DNA of 64,000 nucleotides from Dioscorea cayenensis subsp. rotundata (Eukaryota; Streptophyta; Magnoliopsida; Dioscoreales; Dioscoreaceae). The position numbers and the translations under genes were made by a program. Of this stretch, positions 51,745-63,274 are shown one piece after another. The stretch lies in assembly GCF_009730915.1 (NCBI RefSeq), contig NC_052477.1, positions 25,934,578 through 25,998,577 of the forward strand, given 5' to 3'. The notes beneath the pieces were generated by a model. The model was not told the origin of the DNA. It worked only from the letters and a program-made list of their open reading frames with translations, and did no database searches. Every line of letters begins with the position of its first letter. Within the stretch, counting starts at the first letter, position 1.

Positions 51745-51945
51745 AACAATTATTTTTTAATTAAAAAATTAATTATATAAAAAGAATATTTTTAAAACTT
51801 AACAGCAGCTGCATTATTTTTTAATTAAAAAATTAATTATATAAAAAGAATATTTTTAAAACTTAACAGCAGCTGCATTATTTTTAAATTAAAAAATTAA
51901 TTATATAAAAAGAATATTTTTAAAACTTAACAGCTGCATGCGTTT
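51745..51945. repeat. Three tandem copies of a 63-64 bp subterminal unit
   Basis: The unit includes TTAATTATATAAAAAGAATA and TTTTTAAAACTTAACAGCAGCTGCA and recurs three times almost unchanged. The opposite arm of the transposon has a single copy (GTTAAGTTTTAAAAATATTC at about 37917), so the right arm has expanded. Confidence 0.85.
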
Positions 51946-52245
51946 GAGTTTTTTTAAAATTAAAAAAATGGGAAAACGGGAGTTAATTTTTTTTTTAATT
52001 AAAAAAATTACAAAATTATGAAAACAGAAGAATTTCTCCAGTTTCAAAATTTTTTAATTAAAAAAATGAAAACGGAAGAAACTCTCCCGTTTTCTATAAT
52101 TTAAAATAAAAAAATAAAAAAATAGCTCAAAACGGAGAAATTTTCACATTTTCCACCCACTTATTTTAATAAATAATCCTAAACATGCATAATTTAATAA
52201 ATATTTTTTTATAATATAAAAAAAAACCCTTTAACTTTCCAAGGG

Positions 52246-52971
52246 ACTGAACAAACTAAACCAAATGAATTATGATCTTATTAAAGATAATCAAGCAATT
52301 GGAGATACATAATGGTCGTAACAAAGAGCAATTACTATCAAGGAAAAAAACAAACAGTCAATTAACACCAAATCATTTATATAGGCATGGTAAGCAATAA
52401 AACAAGTAAACAAATGCTAACATCAGCTCAAATAAGTTGTACAGCACTCTGCACCAAATTATCCCACAAGATTAGGATTGAAATGTACTCATTATATAAG
52501 TTGCTACAAATGAAGCAAGTAAACAGAGAGCCACAGTTAACAAAATCCCACTTGATCCTAACATCAGCTCAAATAAGTGCACAACATTTCTGCTCGATCA
52601 TCCTATAGAACATGAATTGAAATGCATTCCATGAAAGCAAATAGTTAATCTCCACTCAAATTTGACAAAAGATAAATTTCAGCAATTAGATTGAAATAAA
52701 TAACTAAAACAGGTGAGCAACATTCAAAACATAAGGTTTTCTCTTTTCATACAAGTCCCTTCCATAGAACAATGGTAGGACTGATAAAATGCTCCCGTGA
52801 TACATGTATTGCCCTAAGCATAAGAAAGGCATAAAAAATCGGAGTGAAACAGGCGCAACCCATGTCTAAATATCTTAAAAACAAAACCCATAATCAAAAA
52901 AAGTGAGCGCTTCGTACAAGCACAAGAATACTTCATGAATGATGATGATCATACTCTACAATCCTGCAAAA
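52246..52971. other. Intergenic spacer and KRI1 3' UTR
   Basis: AT-rich. The last 250 bp probably carry the 3' UTR of the KRI1-like gene read from the minus strand. A phrase (AACATCAGCTCAAATAAGT) occurs at 52420 and 52559. No gene seen. Confidence 0.45.
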
Positions 52972-54856
52972 TCACTGCTTTTTATGAGTTTTAACAGGAA
53001 TCTTTCCATAAGCTGCGAGCCTTGATTGAGACAGTTTCAGCTCAGCTTGGCGACGTCTTCTCTTGGCCCTCCTAGACATAGTTGCCTCCCCATTTGCTGT
53101 ATCCATTTCATCTTTCTTTTCTGGTTCCTTAGAATCTAAATTTTCAATCAACCCATGCTTCTTATCACTCATCTTACCTTCTGGTTTCTTTCCATGAAGT
53201 ATCAAATCCTTCTTCAACTTTATGGTGATAAGTTACCTTCCACTCTTTCTGCCTATATGGTGCTAACTTCTTTAACGAAACAAACTGGTTCAGGTTCTTA
53301 TCATCCGTCATCAAAATTTCGGACGCAGATAATCCATACGATTTGGCAGGAACAGAAGTATACTTGAAGCGAGTCTTAAGATCTCCAATTGTATCTTCAT
53401 AATCCAATTTATAATACTCCTCCAACTCCTTCTCCAGTTCAACTTTCTCCTTGAGAGAAATCTTCCGTTTCCTCTTCCTCTTGCCCTCTCTTCCGATGCG
53501 CCTTTCTACATCCTCTTCTTCTTCTTCATCATCATTATCTTCTTCTGCTTTCTTCTTCAGCATTCTTTCTCTAACTGCGGCAAACCCTTCATTGGAATTC
53601 ACCACATCCCAATCCTTCCCCAACCCAAGCAACTCATCCTCCTTATCAAAATCGGGTTTTTCAAGATCCCCCTCAGCATCACTACCAAACCCAGGATCAG
53701 CATCCTCCGCATCATAATACCTAGTGTCAAACACCTCCCTCATCTTCCTATCATACTCCTCAGGATCAAAATCCTCCTCCAAATCATCAGCATGGATCTT
53801 ACAATCACCATCTTCAATCCCAGCAATTGCTCTTATCTTTTCAAGCTTCTCCTGAATCTCTTTCTTCTTCAGATTCTTCAAATGCTTCAGCTCCTCCTTC
53901 CTCTCATACTCTGCCAACGCCATCCTCTCCTCCTTGCTCTTCCTCTGAACCTTTCTGCTGCTTGATTTCTTCCGCACTGATCCCTCTGTTACTCTGGCAT
54001 GCCCCCACACCCGGTCATCCCCCTCGGCCTCCTCATGCCTGAAGTTATACTCAGCTTCATATTTATCCTGCTTCTCAAGCTCACCCTCGTCTTCTGACAC
54101 TCCAATATCATCAAAGACGGGTTTTTTATCCTTGTCCTTGTCAACCCACATCTTCTCCTTAAAAAAATTCTTCAAGAACATCTCATTCTCATCCAACTTC
54201 TCATCATCCCCAAAATACTCATCCAATCTCATCTGAATCTGGCCGGCATCCTCATCCTCTGCTTCACCTTCCTCCTTTTCCTTCTCCTTGAAGAACTCCT
54301 CATCGTCATCAGAGCCCAATGCTTCCTTCTCGGCTTCCAAAAACGCCTTGATATCATCCATCTGCTCTTTCTTATAGATTTTTGGGTTCTTTTTTAGGGT
54401 TACAGCATCATCATCATCAAACTCCGGACCGTGCTCGATTAGATGCTTCGCCATGACATCTTTCAAGTACTGAGGCCCCTCTCTCTTCTCCTTCTTCAAA
54501 GGCTTAGGGTTTTCATCAAACTCTTCATCATCAGATGAGAAAAGCTTGGCATCTTTCTCATGGAGAACAGGGTCCTGCTTCTTAATGCGAACAAGAGCAT
54601 CATAGAACTTGAGGTCCTTACCGGAGTTGCCAGCGAGCTCGTCATCATCCTCTGATTCATCGGAATCCTCATCGTCATCTGAGGAGGAGGAAGACGATTG
54701 GGCAACGCCACGGGCCTTGAGTTCTTCCAGCCGGTGAAGGGCGGCGCGGCGCTTGTTATGCTCGAACCGGCGGGCAAACTCGTGGTCGATCTCCAGCTCG
54801 GGAACCTCCTCATCAGAGGATCCAGCGCCATCGAAGAGATCGATAGCCATTGACAA
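52972..54856 (-). CDS. KRI1: KRI1-like ribosome-biogenesis protein, one frame break near the C-terminus
   Basis: Single-exon gene. The family works in the nucleolus in 40S subunit assembly with KRR1. The N-terminus has LEIDHEFARRFEHNKRR, followed by long acidic blocks (SSSSSSDDDEDSDESEDDDE), YLKDVMAKHLIEHGPEFDDD, a Kri1 domain with EDEGELEKQDKYEAEYNFR and VWGHARVTEGSVRKKSSSRK, and the C-terminal FDPEEYDRKMREVFD, FVSLKKLAPYRQKEWK region. As written it stops at 53174. The expected basic tail (LKKDLILHGKKPEG ... SRRAKRRRRQAELKLSQSRL, AAYGKIP) continues in the next frame to 52972. Taking one A from the AAA run (TTT on +, 53219-53221) gives 627 residues. Start at 54856 or two codons later; both are plausible. 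Confidence 0.88.
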
Positions 54857-54904
54857 GAGAGAGAGAGAGAGAGAGAGAATCGAAGAGAAGAGGGTTCAAT
54901 TGAA

Positions 54905-54913
54905 AAACCCTAG
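54905..54913. promoter_or_regulatory. Telo-box nearer KRI1
   Basis: AAACCCTAG, 48 bases from the KRI1 start codon. Confidence 0.6.
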
Positions 54914-55065
54914 ACGACGAAGGCACGTGATACTCACGTGAGTGATGGATCGGGTCGGGTTTTTTTGGATTATGGATCCGAACCCGCACCCGAACTCGAA
55001 CCCGAATAAGGGGTATTTTCGTAAATTTATAATGTCGAGCCTCTTCTATAAAACCTAAAACCCAG

Positions 55066-55074
55066 AAACCCTAG
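55066..55074. promoter_or_regulatory. Telo-box nearer eL30
   Basis: AAACCCTAG, 75 bases from the eL30 start codon. Confidence 0.6.
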
Positions 55075-55149
55075 TCCTCCTCCATTGGCGGCCACCTTCG
55101 AGTTGTGAGATTTTGTCTCTGGATCTCTCGTTCTCTCTTTGTAGTAGCC

Positions 55150-57777
55150 ATGGTGGTCGCGAAGAAGACGGTAGTCTTATCTTTCTCTTTATTTTGACCT
55201 TTTTTTTATGGCTTTCTTGTGTTTTGTTTGATTGGATCGTGAATGTTGTTTCTTTGATTGTGATTCATTTATTTGATGATTTTTGTTGGTTTTTTTCTTT
55301 TTTTCTTTTTAATGCAGAAGAAGACTCAGGAGAGTATAAACAATAGGCTTGCGCTGGTGATGAAGAGCGGGAAGTATACTCTTGGCTACAAGACGGTTCT
55401 CAGATCTCTCCGGGGCTCAAAGAGTATATTGATCTCCTAATCTCTTCTTTTATCTGTTAGTTTAGGCCATAATCACTAAAAATTGTATTTTTAAGCCATG
55501 GTAACGATTTTTTACTCATTTTTGTTACCGGGTCTGGAGTTTGGCTCTTTGGCTTTTATAATGTGCCTTAGAGATGAATGCAGTACCCAAAACCAATCTC
55601 AGCCTTCTTCCCTTTTTGAATTCGTCTAGGTTTACTCCTAGAAGATTGATATGGAGGTTGACACATCAATATGAATAAATTATAACAATTTGAATTATAT
55701 TTTATGTGGTGTTTATCTTTTATTTTTTAATTTTTTTTGTACATGCAGTAATGGCAAACAGAAATTGTGCATTAGGTACGGCCTTGCGGTTGAGTGTGTT
55801 TGGATATAAAACTATTTTTAGCATAAAGCAATTATTTGATGCACTGTTAAGTGTGTTTTTGATTTTCTGAAAGTCAAGGTTACTTTCCTTCTACTTTGTG
55901 TGGTGTATGGGCATGTACATCCAAGAATTTTGACATTATATTTATTAATGGCATTTTTATGGATGCTTGTCTTGTGCTGATATCAATGCTAATGTATTGA
56001 TGATCATATTATTTGTAAATGGGCTTTGACGAATCTAAAATATAATGGTTATCAATGGGTTGGATATGGTTAGTACTGATATTTTTAGGCTATGGCCTGG
56101 CTTAAACTTGAAATAAAGATACTTCATCTGTAAAGTTTTAACTAAATTTCCCTAGACTAAGATTTGTTTGCTTCAACTTTTGATATCAGGGTGGTCTTAT
56201 TATGTCATCTTGGTTTTCGTGCAAGATTCTGCATATTTTTATATGGTGGCATATAAAAATTTGAAATTGTTGTAGTCCTTTTGTTTTTATTTGAGTATTG
56301 TAGTAACATTGGTTTTGATATATTGTTTATAGACAAATTCTTTACATCAAAGTAAAGCTTAATAGTGTGCACTTACATTTGGTATAAGGAATAGAAATTA
56401 CATGATATATTGATATTCCTGTGCCATGTTCTATTTTATGGTCACACATGTATACTGTTTCACTTCAAGTTTAACTAATTTTACACAACACTTTGTTTTG
56501 CCTCATTGAATTTCACTTAGCCCTTTCTGTTTTGGAGTTACCTTTTCCTTCCCTTTTTTTAATTGTTCATACCTTTGTAATTTATTATATCTTCTGGTTA
56601 ATTAATATCTTACCAAATGTAGGTTTTCCATTTCTATGTGTTGCCTTTGTTTACTGATAATTTTCATTCAGCTTTTAAATGTTTCTGTTGTTGTCTGCCA
56701 ATTTATAAGTTTGATATTTGTTTCTTTTTAGGTAAGCTTATTATTATCTCAAACAACTGTCCCCCTCTAAGGAAGTCTGAAATTGAATACTATGCAATGT
56801 TGTCTAAGGTTGGAGTGCATCATTTCAATGGAAGTAAGTTATTTTGCTTGTTCTTACATTCAAGCAGTTTTTCGTCTATGGATTTCATACACATCACACT
56901 AGCTAGCAACTAAAGTTTATCCTTATGTTTCTTATTGGCATGAAAAAAGATCTGAGATTATTGGCAAATGATTCAAAGAGTCTATGCTTTTTAGTAAAAG
57001 GAAATAAATTAAATTAAGTTTTGTTAACTCTCCATCTTGTTGATCTGATTACATGCTTCGTTTGCGATGAGGTCTATGCTGCTTCTAGTATATTATTATG
57101 GATGGAATATAGCTTCCAATATAGTAGTCAATGCTGATATGTTTCAAAGAGCCTGTTGATGGATCACAACTTTCACAATATCTGATAGACCTGCACTTGT
57201 TCCAATATGGTAATATGTTTTGTTTGTGTTTCTCTTTTGGTAAGGTGTGAATTGATTAGAGGCCAGTGGCACAACTAGTTAGTGGCTCCTAAGAGAGCAA
57301 GGACCTAGGTATTCATAATATAACTTGAATGGTCTGTTAATTTCTTAAGCTGCAGTGTTCAAATTCATTCCACTTGTCATATAGCCAAATGGAAACTCAT
57401 CATTCCATGTCTAATCTTCATTTCCTTAGCAAGGTTAACATCATAGATTTAAGATATACAGCAGTTATTCTGATTCTTATTTCTTTTATTCTCATTTACC
57501 AAAGAATTTGTAGCTGTTCTATAATTATTCTTTAATAATTCTTTCTCATTCTATGCTTTTCTTCTTGTTATTAGATAATGTTGATTTGGGAACAGCCTGT
57601 GGCAAATATTTCCGTGTGTGCTGCCTCAGCATCACCGATCCAGGTTGCTTTTCCTAAATTCATTGTTGCAATCCTTTCACACCCTTCATTCTTTCATCTA
57701 ATACTTAAAATTTTTGGATTGATTTCTGTACCTTAGGTGATTCTGACATCATCAAGAGTATTCCTGGCGAGCAGTGA
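55150..57777 (+). CDS. RPL30: 60S ribosomal protein eL30
   Basis: Five exons in phase: 55150-55170, 55318-55423, 56732-56833, 57575-57643 and 57737-57777 (339 bp, 112 residues, the usual length). Part of the large ribosomal subunit at the subunit interface. The protein reads [20 protein letters not shown] through [73 protein letters not shown] and ends [11 protein letters not shown]. The first exon holds only seven codons. The second intron is 1.3 kb. It shares a promoter region with the divergent KRI1-like gene, so two ribosome-assembly genes are paired head to head. Confidence 0.97.
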
Positions 57778-58712
57778 GATTGTAGTTCATGCGTTCAAGT
57801 GTTAGGAAGATGATTCATGGCTGTGTTTTTTTTTCTTTTTCTTTTTCTTTTCCTTTTTTTTTGTGAGCTTGTCAGAAATTACCTCAAGTGTTACAAGGAA
57901 ACACTCTTGTTAGTATGTTAACTACAATTTTGAATTATTCTCTGCAATCTGATATTTAAATGACCTTTCTATCATGAACTTTTTCTCAATCTTTTTTTTT
58001 CCCAACGTTGCTGAGGATGAACAGTTGTCTGCTGCTGTTAGTGAATTCTGAATCTCTGATTGTCTTTGTTATGGACTCAGATCAAATGCTTGAGCTATCA
58101 AGCCTCTCTGTTTTGTACCATGTCTAATAAATCAAAATTCATCCACGTAAACAAAAAGAATCGCCTGGAAAAATTATAGATCAAATGCGGATAGTATTAT
58201 GATATGAATTCAGGTCAAATGATTGAGGGAAAAATAAAACAAGCAGAAGTGCAAGTATATTCTGATGACGCCAATAGAAATGCTCTATATGATGAAGTTT
58301 CCTAGGAAACAACCTTGCAGGCAACTCTATTGACCTCTTCTCCACTCTCTCTTTGCCTGTCTTTGTCTCTATATCCTCATCATCCACCACCCACTCCTCC
58401 CATTCTTTGCACTTCATTATTATATTCATCTATATACCATTTCTTTATCTTCTCTGATGTTTTTATATGCAACATCTATTGGTATGGCCATTTCCATCTC
58501 CTTGACTTGTTCATCTGCATTATCTTCACTCTGCTCTTACTGATTTCCAGCCTTGTTCTATCTTAATTCCAATTCTCAATTCAGTTTTTGTTTGTTTGTT
58601 TACTTTGAATTGTTATACTTTGAGCTCTTGAACTGCAATTCTCATGTCTTGGTTTTGAAATGTTAATTTGGTTGAAAACTTAGTATTGTTTTTGATTGTA
58701 TTGTGTTGATCA
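57778..58712. other. eL30 3' UTR and CCaMK promoter/5' UTR
   Basis: A T-rich 3' UTR follows eL30. A TATA-like CTATATACC near 58428 and pyrimidine-rich sequence lie upstream of the kinase start. No other gene seen. Confidence 0.45.
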
Positions 58713-61709
58713 ATGTTGCCACAAGAAAGCAGAAGCCTTTGTGATGATTTTGAAGTCACTGATGTTCTTGGTAGAGGTGGTTTCTCAGTTGTGAGAAAGG
58801 GTGTGAACAAATTCAGTGAAAGTAATCGATACGTAGCGATCAAGACTCTCAAGAAACTAGGGTTTACTCCGACGGGAACGACAAGAAATCAGACCAATCT
58901 GAAGGGCTCAGCTTCTGGATTGTCTGCATGGAGGCAGGCCTCAATTTCTGATGCATTGCTGACGAATGAGATCTTGGTCATGAGGAAGATAGTTGAAGAT
59001 GTTTCTCCTCATCCCAATGTTATCCACCTGTATGATGTTTATGAGGATAGTAATGGAGTTCATCTTGTTTTGGAGCTCTGCTCTGGCGGCGAGCTTTTTG
59101 ATAGGATAGTGTCTCAGAGGCAGTATTCGGAGACAGAAGCAGCTCGAGTTGTTAGGCAGATTGCTGAAGGGTTGGAAGCACTTCATAAAGCCCACATTGT
59201 TCATCGTGATTTGAAGCCGGAGAATTGCCTATTCTTGGACAATAGTGAGCATTCTCCGTTAAAGATCATGGACTTTGGTTTGAGTTCTGTGGAGGAATTT
59301 ACTGATCCAATTGTTGCGCTGTTTGGTTCGATTGATTATGTCTCTCCTGAAGCTTTGGGTCAACGGAGAGTTTCCTCTGCTAGTGATATGTGGTCTCTTG
59401 GGGTCATCTTATACATTCTTCTCTCCGGGTATGCTTCGTTGTTCATTGTATTTTAGCCATTCGATTTTTGCATTACTGGGAGAAAATCTTTTAATTTGTT
59501 TTGTTGTGTGATTTGGAGTTTGATTGTTTTTCGCAATTTATATTTCAGGTATCCACCTTTCCATGCACCATCGAACCGTGAAAAGCAACAGAGGATACTG
59601 GCTGTAAGTTTCTGCTCACACTGGGATTTCGAATTTTCACTGGAGTACATAGATTGAGCCATTTATTGTGTTGCTTCTTCTTATGTCAATGCTTTTTCAA
59701 TGTCAAATTAAGTGTCATGCTTTGCCTCGGCTATTCATTTTGGCTTATAAATCCATTTGACAAACGCATATACTTCCCGGATGCTTTTATTTTGATGTGA
59801 TGCAATACATATTGTAGCTTATCATCTTTATCTTTCATCTTCTGATGCAAATTAGTAATCCTAATTGATTTTCATGTCTTTACTGTTTAGTTTCGCCTGA
59901 AATGCTACTACGTCAAAGTCCTTAGTGTGATTGAGTTGTTGCTTAGTTGCTTTAATTTCTCTTTTCTTCAAGATTTAATCTCATGGTCGTCTAGATTTCT
60001 GTTACTCATTTATAATTTCAGTGAATCAAAGCAGAAGGTTAATACATTGCTGAAGTTGTTGTCCTAACTATAGTGCTCTTCTAGTTCTTTAGAAAGGTTG
60101 CAAATGCCAGAATCTTATTATATGAACTTCGCAGTTTGAGCATATAGAGATCTTAAATATTTTTTATGCATTTAAATCAAATCCAAGAGCAACCAATTTA
60201 GAGTTTGTAAGTGTACCATCAATGTACTAGCACAACCGGTGTTTCACCCATAATTTAATACTGCTTTTGCTTGCACTCATTTGGTATTAGTGTCTTTACT
60301 AGCTCATTCAATAATTTCTTTGTAGGGTGATTTTAGCTTTGACGAACACACTTGGAAGACGATCACTCCATCAGCAAAACAATTGATTTCTAGTCTTCTA
60401 TCTGTTGATCCTTTTAAAAGACCGACCGCTAAAGATGTATGCTTTGGGCTTTGCCCATGTTTTTTTGTATTGTTGTTCTTCTGCTTATGCTGTCAACTCT
60501 AAGTATATCTTCTGCTTTACGGTCAATTTTCAAGCAGCTTTTGCAGCATCCTTGGGTGATAGGAGATTCTGCAAAGCACGACGTCATGGATGCCGAGGTT
60601 GTTTCTAGGCTACAAAGATTCAATGCACGAAGAAAACTCCGTGCGGCAGCAATAGCTAGTGTGTTGAGTAGCAAGGTTTTTCTAAGAACAAAGAAACTCA
60701 AGAGCCTTATTGGAACCCATGATCTTTCCACAGATGAACTTGAAAATTTACGTTTACACTTCAAAAGGATGTGAGTATGATTTTTCGTACGTCAGTCTTA
60801 ATTTCATAGCATCACCTCATGTCTGATCAGCTATTCAATGTATATATAACACATAGATTGATTCAATGAATGATAAACATTTGTTTACATCTCCATTCTG
60901 TGAATTGATCAGCAGTTTTAGCACTTCACCAACTCCTCATTCGATTAGTCGAACACATCCCTCATGTGATATGATGAAAATGATCTTGAGTCTAAAACTT
61001 AAGTTGTATTTCTTGAAAGTAATTGCACTTTTCTCCTATGTTTAATGTTTATATATAATGATTGAAGCTGTTCTTTGTGTTCATATGTTTATTTCTGCTG
61101 CAGATGTGCAGATGGAGACAATGCAACACTTCCAGAGTTTGAAGAAGTACTGAAAGCAATGAAGATGGACTCACTGATCCCTCTTGCTCCCCGTGTATTC
61201 GATCTATTTGACAACAACCGTGATGGAACAGTCGACATGAGAGAACTGCTCTGCGGGCTTTCAAGTCTAAAGAATTCTCAAGGCGACGAAGCTCTGCAGA
61301 TATGTTTTCAGGTACTAATTCATCAACACCAAATTATTCCACTAATTATCCAAAAAAAAAAAAGTTCAATCATTTAATCTAGTTTTGCTTGTTTTTCAGA
61401 TGTACGACACCGATCGGTCAGGGTCCATATCCAAGGAAGAATTAGCATCAATGCTGAGAGTAAGTTCTGATAATCATCATTATCATCATTAAAATGTATG
61501 TCTTGAATCTTTGATTTTATTTGATTTGCAGGCATTGCCTGAGGATTGTCTACCAGCTGATATTACCGATCCTGGGTAAGCTCGACGAGATCTTTGATCA
61601 AATGGATGCTAATAATGATGGAAAGGTTTCATTTGATGAATTCAAAGCTGCAATGCTGAGAGACAGTTCTCTCCAAGATGTTGTTATGTCTTCTCTGAGA
61701 CCTCAATGA
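58713..61709 (+). CDS. CCAMK: Calcium/calmodulin-dependent protein kinase CCaMK (DMI3-type), frame break in last exon
   Basis: Seven exons: 58713-59428, 59549-59603, 60326-60436, 60538-60770, 61104-61311, 61400-61459, 61532-61709. The nuclear kinase decodes symbiotic calcium spiking and phosphorylates CYCLOPS/IPD3. The kinase domain has GRGGFSVVRKG (20-30), VAIK Lys44, HRDLKPEN (164-171), DFG (187-189) and the autophosphorylation-type Thr266 in DEHTW. An autoinhibitory/calmodulin-binding stretch (RRKLRAAAIASVLSSKVFLR) leads to EF-hands at 408-419 (DNNRDGTVDMRE), 444-455 (DTDRSGSISKEE) and, after the break, about 486-497 (DANNDGKVSFDE). A GGG run at 61574-61576 makes TAA at 61577 and would end the protein at residue 476 without the third EF-hand. 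With one G fewer it is 519 residues, family length. The N-terminus begins MLPQESRSL. Confidence 0.93.
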
Positions 61710-61782
61710 CCTCTTCATCTTTTTCTCTTGTCTTTTTTTTTTAAGTTTCTACTGAGGAACTGAAAGGAAGATTTGAACTTCT

Positions 61783-61814
<32 letters not shown>

Positions 61815-62181
61815 TTTCATAATTGAAGAATGATGTTCTTAAACTGATGGCATGGCAAGTGTTCTATATGATCACTTTCTGTGTTTCATAAACAAGAAAC
61901 ATCAAAAGAGAAAATAAAATTTTATTTATATGCTTTCTTTGTTGAATAATTTTGTTGATGGTTGATATATATATTTTAAAATTGTTTTTTATATCTGAAC
62001 TTAATTCTGGGATCATTATTTTGTGAATGTTAAGTTGGAGTTATTAGAAGATTTATAGGAGGTTTTAAAAAAATGTCTGCTTTATATATATATATATATA
62101 ATGTCATTTTTATTTAATTTAATTTTCTATTTAAAGTACTCAATTATGGTAAAAACAGTTTATGAAAATAACTAATTCACC
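61710..62181. other. CCaMK 3' flank
   Basis: 3' UTR and AT-rich spacer. A (GAT)n tract at about 61783-61814 lies within the likely 3' UTR. Confidence 0.45.
61783..61814. repeat. (GAT)n microsatellite
   Basis: About ten GAT units some 75 bases after the CCaMK stop codon. Confidence 0.95.
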
Positions 62182-62400
62182 ATTAAAATTATCATTTCAA
62201 GCACTGATTTTAATTATTTTGAACATTTATGGTGTGTTGTAGGAATTCCACATTAATTTAAAAAAAAAAACATCTCAGTAATACACATTTTTACCATCAT
62301 GTATTATTTTAAATAAATTTAAAAATTGCAAATAATTGAATTATCTCTAATTATAATTAACAAAAAATATTATTATTTTTTAAATCCCATTTTCTAGAAT
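62182..62400. repeat. About 215-bp direct repeat, left copy
   Basis: Begins TTAAAATTATCATTTCAAGC and ends CCCATTTTCTAGAAT. Nearly identical to 63790-64000 in the same orientation, differing mainly in an A-run length and single bases. The right copy reaches the window edge. Confidence 0.92.
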
Positions 62401-63270
62401 TAAACACATCAAATAAAAAAAAAGGAAAAAGAAAAACCCTAGTTAGTGTTGTTCCAATAATTGGCCAACGCTTGGAACGCATTGGGGGCTCAAAACCAAT
62501 TCGCTGTCGCTCTCCGTCCACTACTTGTTGCTTCTCTCGCTCTCTACCCTGGAGATTCATACGGGTGGCCATGAATCCGAGGCCAAGGCGTGACTCATTT
62601 AAAGCGAGAGCTTATTTTTAAACAGACCCTCATTTTTTAAACGAAACCTCGTTGAGTAGGGACGTTGAGTATCTCATACGTCGGTGATCTCGGCGTGAGC
62701 AGCTTGAGTCTTTGAGACTCGAGATGCGGCGGCGATCTCGAAGGTGGCGTGCTTTCGTGTGGGGGTCTTAAAGGAGAAATCTTTATCGGCGTTAGCGATC
62801 CGGTTGGCGGCGTTCCTCGGCGGTCGGAGTGGTAGAGGTCTTCGGGTGGCGGCGCGTCGGATAGAGGCGAGACTTTGAACAGAGCGGAACCATTCTCATT
62901 GCGGAGGCCGTAACATGGATATGATAGGGTTAGGGGTTAGGGATCGTTAGGGGTTTTGGATCCATGGTGCCTAAGTCGGTGGCGAGGAGCGGAGGGAGGA
63001 AGCGGCGCGAGTGAGGGTTCGATCTCGCAGTCTTAAAGTCTTCATCGTCTTCCACAGTCGTCGACCTCATCTCTTTCATCTTCTTCAGTAGATCGAGCCT
63101 CGGGAGAGACCGCGTACTCCTCGTCGTCGGCGAAGGCGTCGAAAGGTTGCACCTTTTTCTCTGAGACATGAAATCTCATTTTCATGCAGCGTGGTCGTGA
63201 TTGTGAGTACGCATGCTTTGTCTCAGCTGGCCCGGGTCAAGCTACTGATAAAGAGATTTTTGGGGGTGAT
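62401..63270. other. GC-richer unclassified segment between direct repeats
   Basis: The segment has an AAACCCTAG motif (62434-62442) and GC-rich DNA with many CG dinucleotides. The open frames here (for example 63169-62930 on -) show no family signature. It could be part of an unrecognised transposon or a captured fragment. Confidence 0.35.
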
Positions 63271-63274
63271 AAAT

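Larger units (their letters stand above)
37571..52245. mobile_element. Large two-gene Mutator-like transposon with plant mobile domain
   Basis: Long inverted arms of about 350-400 bp bound this region, left 37571-37975 and right about 51920-52245. Both contain CGGGAGA(A/G)-type blocks, ATGCATAA/TACGCATG, TTTTCAGC/GAGC, and end inward in GTTAAGTTTTAAAAATATTC. Inside are a mobile-domain gene on + (38254-47450) and a mudrA-type transposase on - (50419-47690), convergent. Two LTR-like copies (39866-45837) split the first gene. Without them the element is about 8.7 kb. No matching target duplication was found. Stops and frameshifts in both genes make it inactive. Confidence 0.82.
54857..55149. promoter_or_regulatory. 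Bidirectional promoter between KRI1 and eL30
   Basis: A 293-bp divergent intergenic region. Two AAACCCTAG telo-boxes (54905-54913 and 55066-55074) occur, an element common in plant ribosomal-protein and ribosome-biogenesis promoters. A TATA-like TCTATAAAACC lies at about 55045. A (GA)n tract (54854-54878) is in the KRI1 leader. Co-regulation is inferred. Confidence 0.65.

Noticed and set aside
53217..53235. A 19-bp GT...AG stretch at the KRI1 frame break
   Set aside because: Too short to be an intron; an extra A in the run explains the break.
62930..63169. Ser/Arg-rich frame on the minus strand
   Set aside because: No recognisable domain, and it sits within an unclassified repeated segment.
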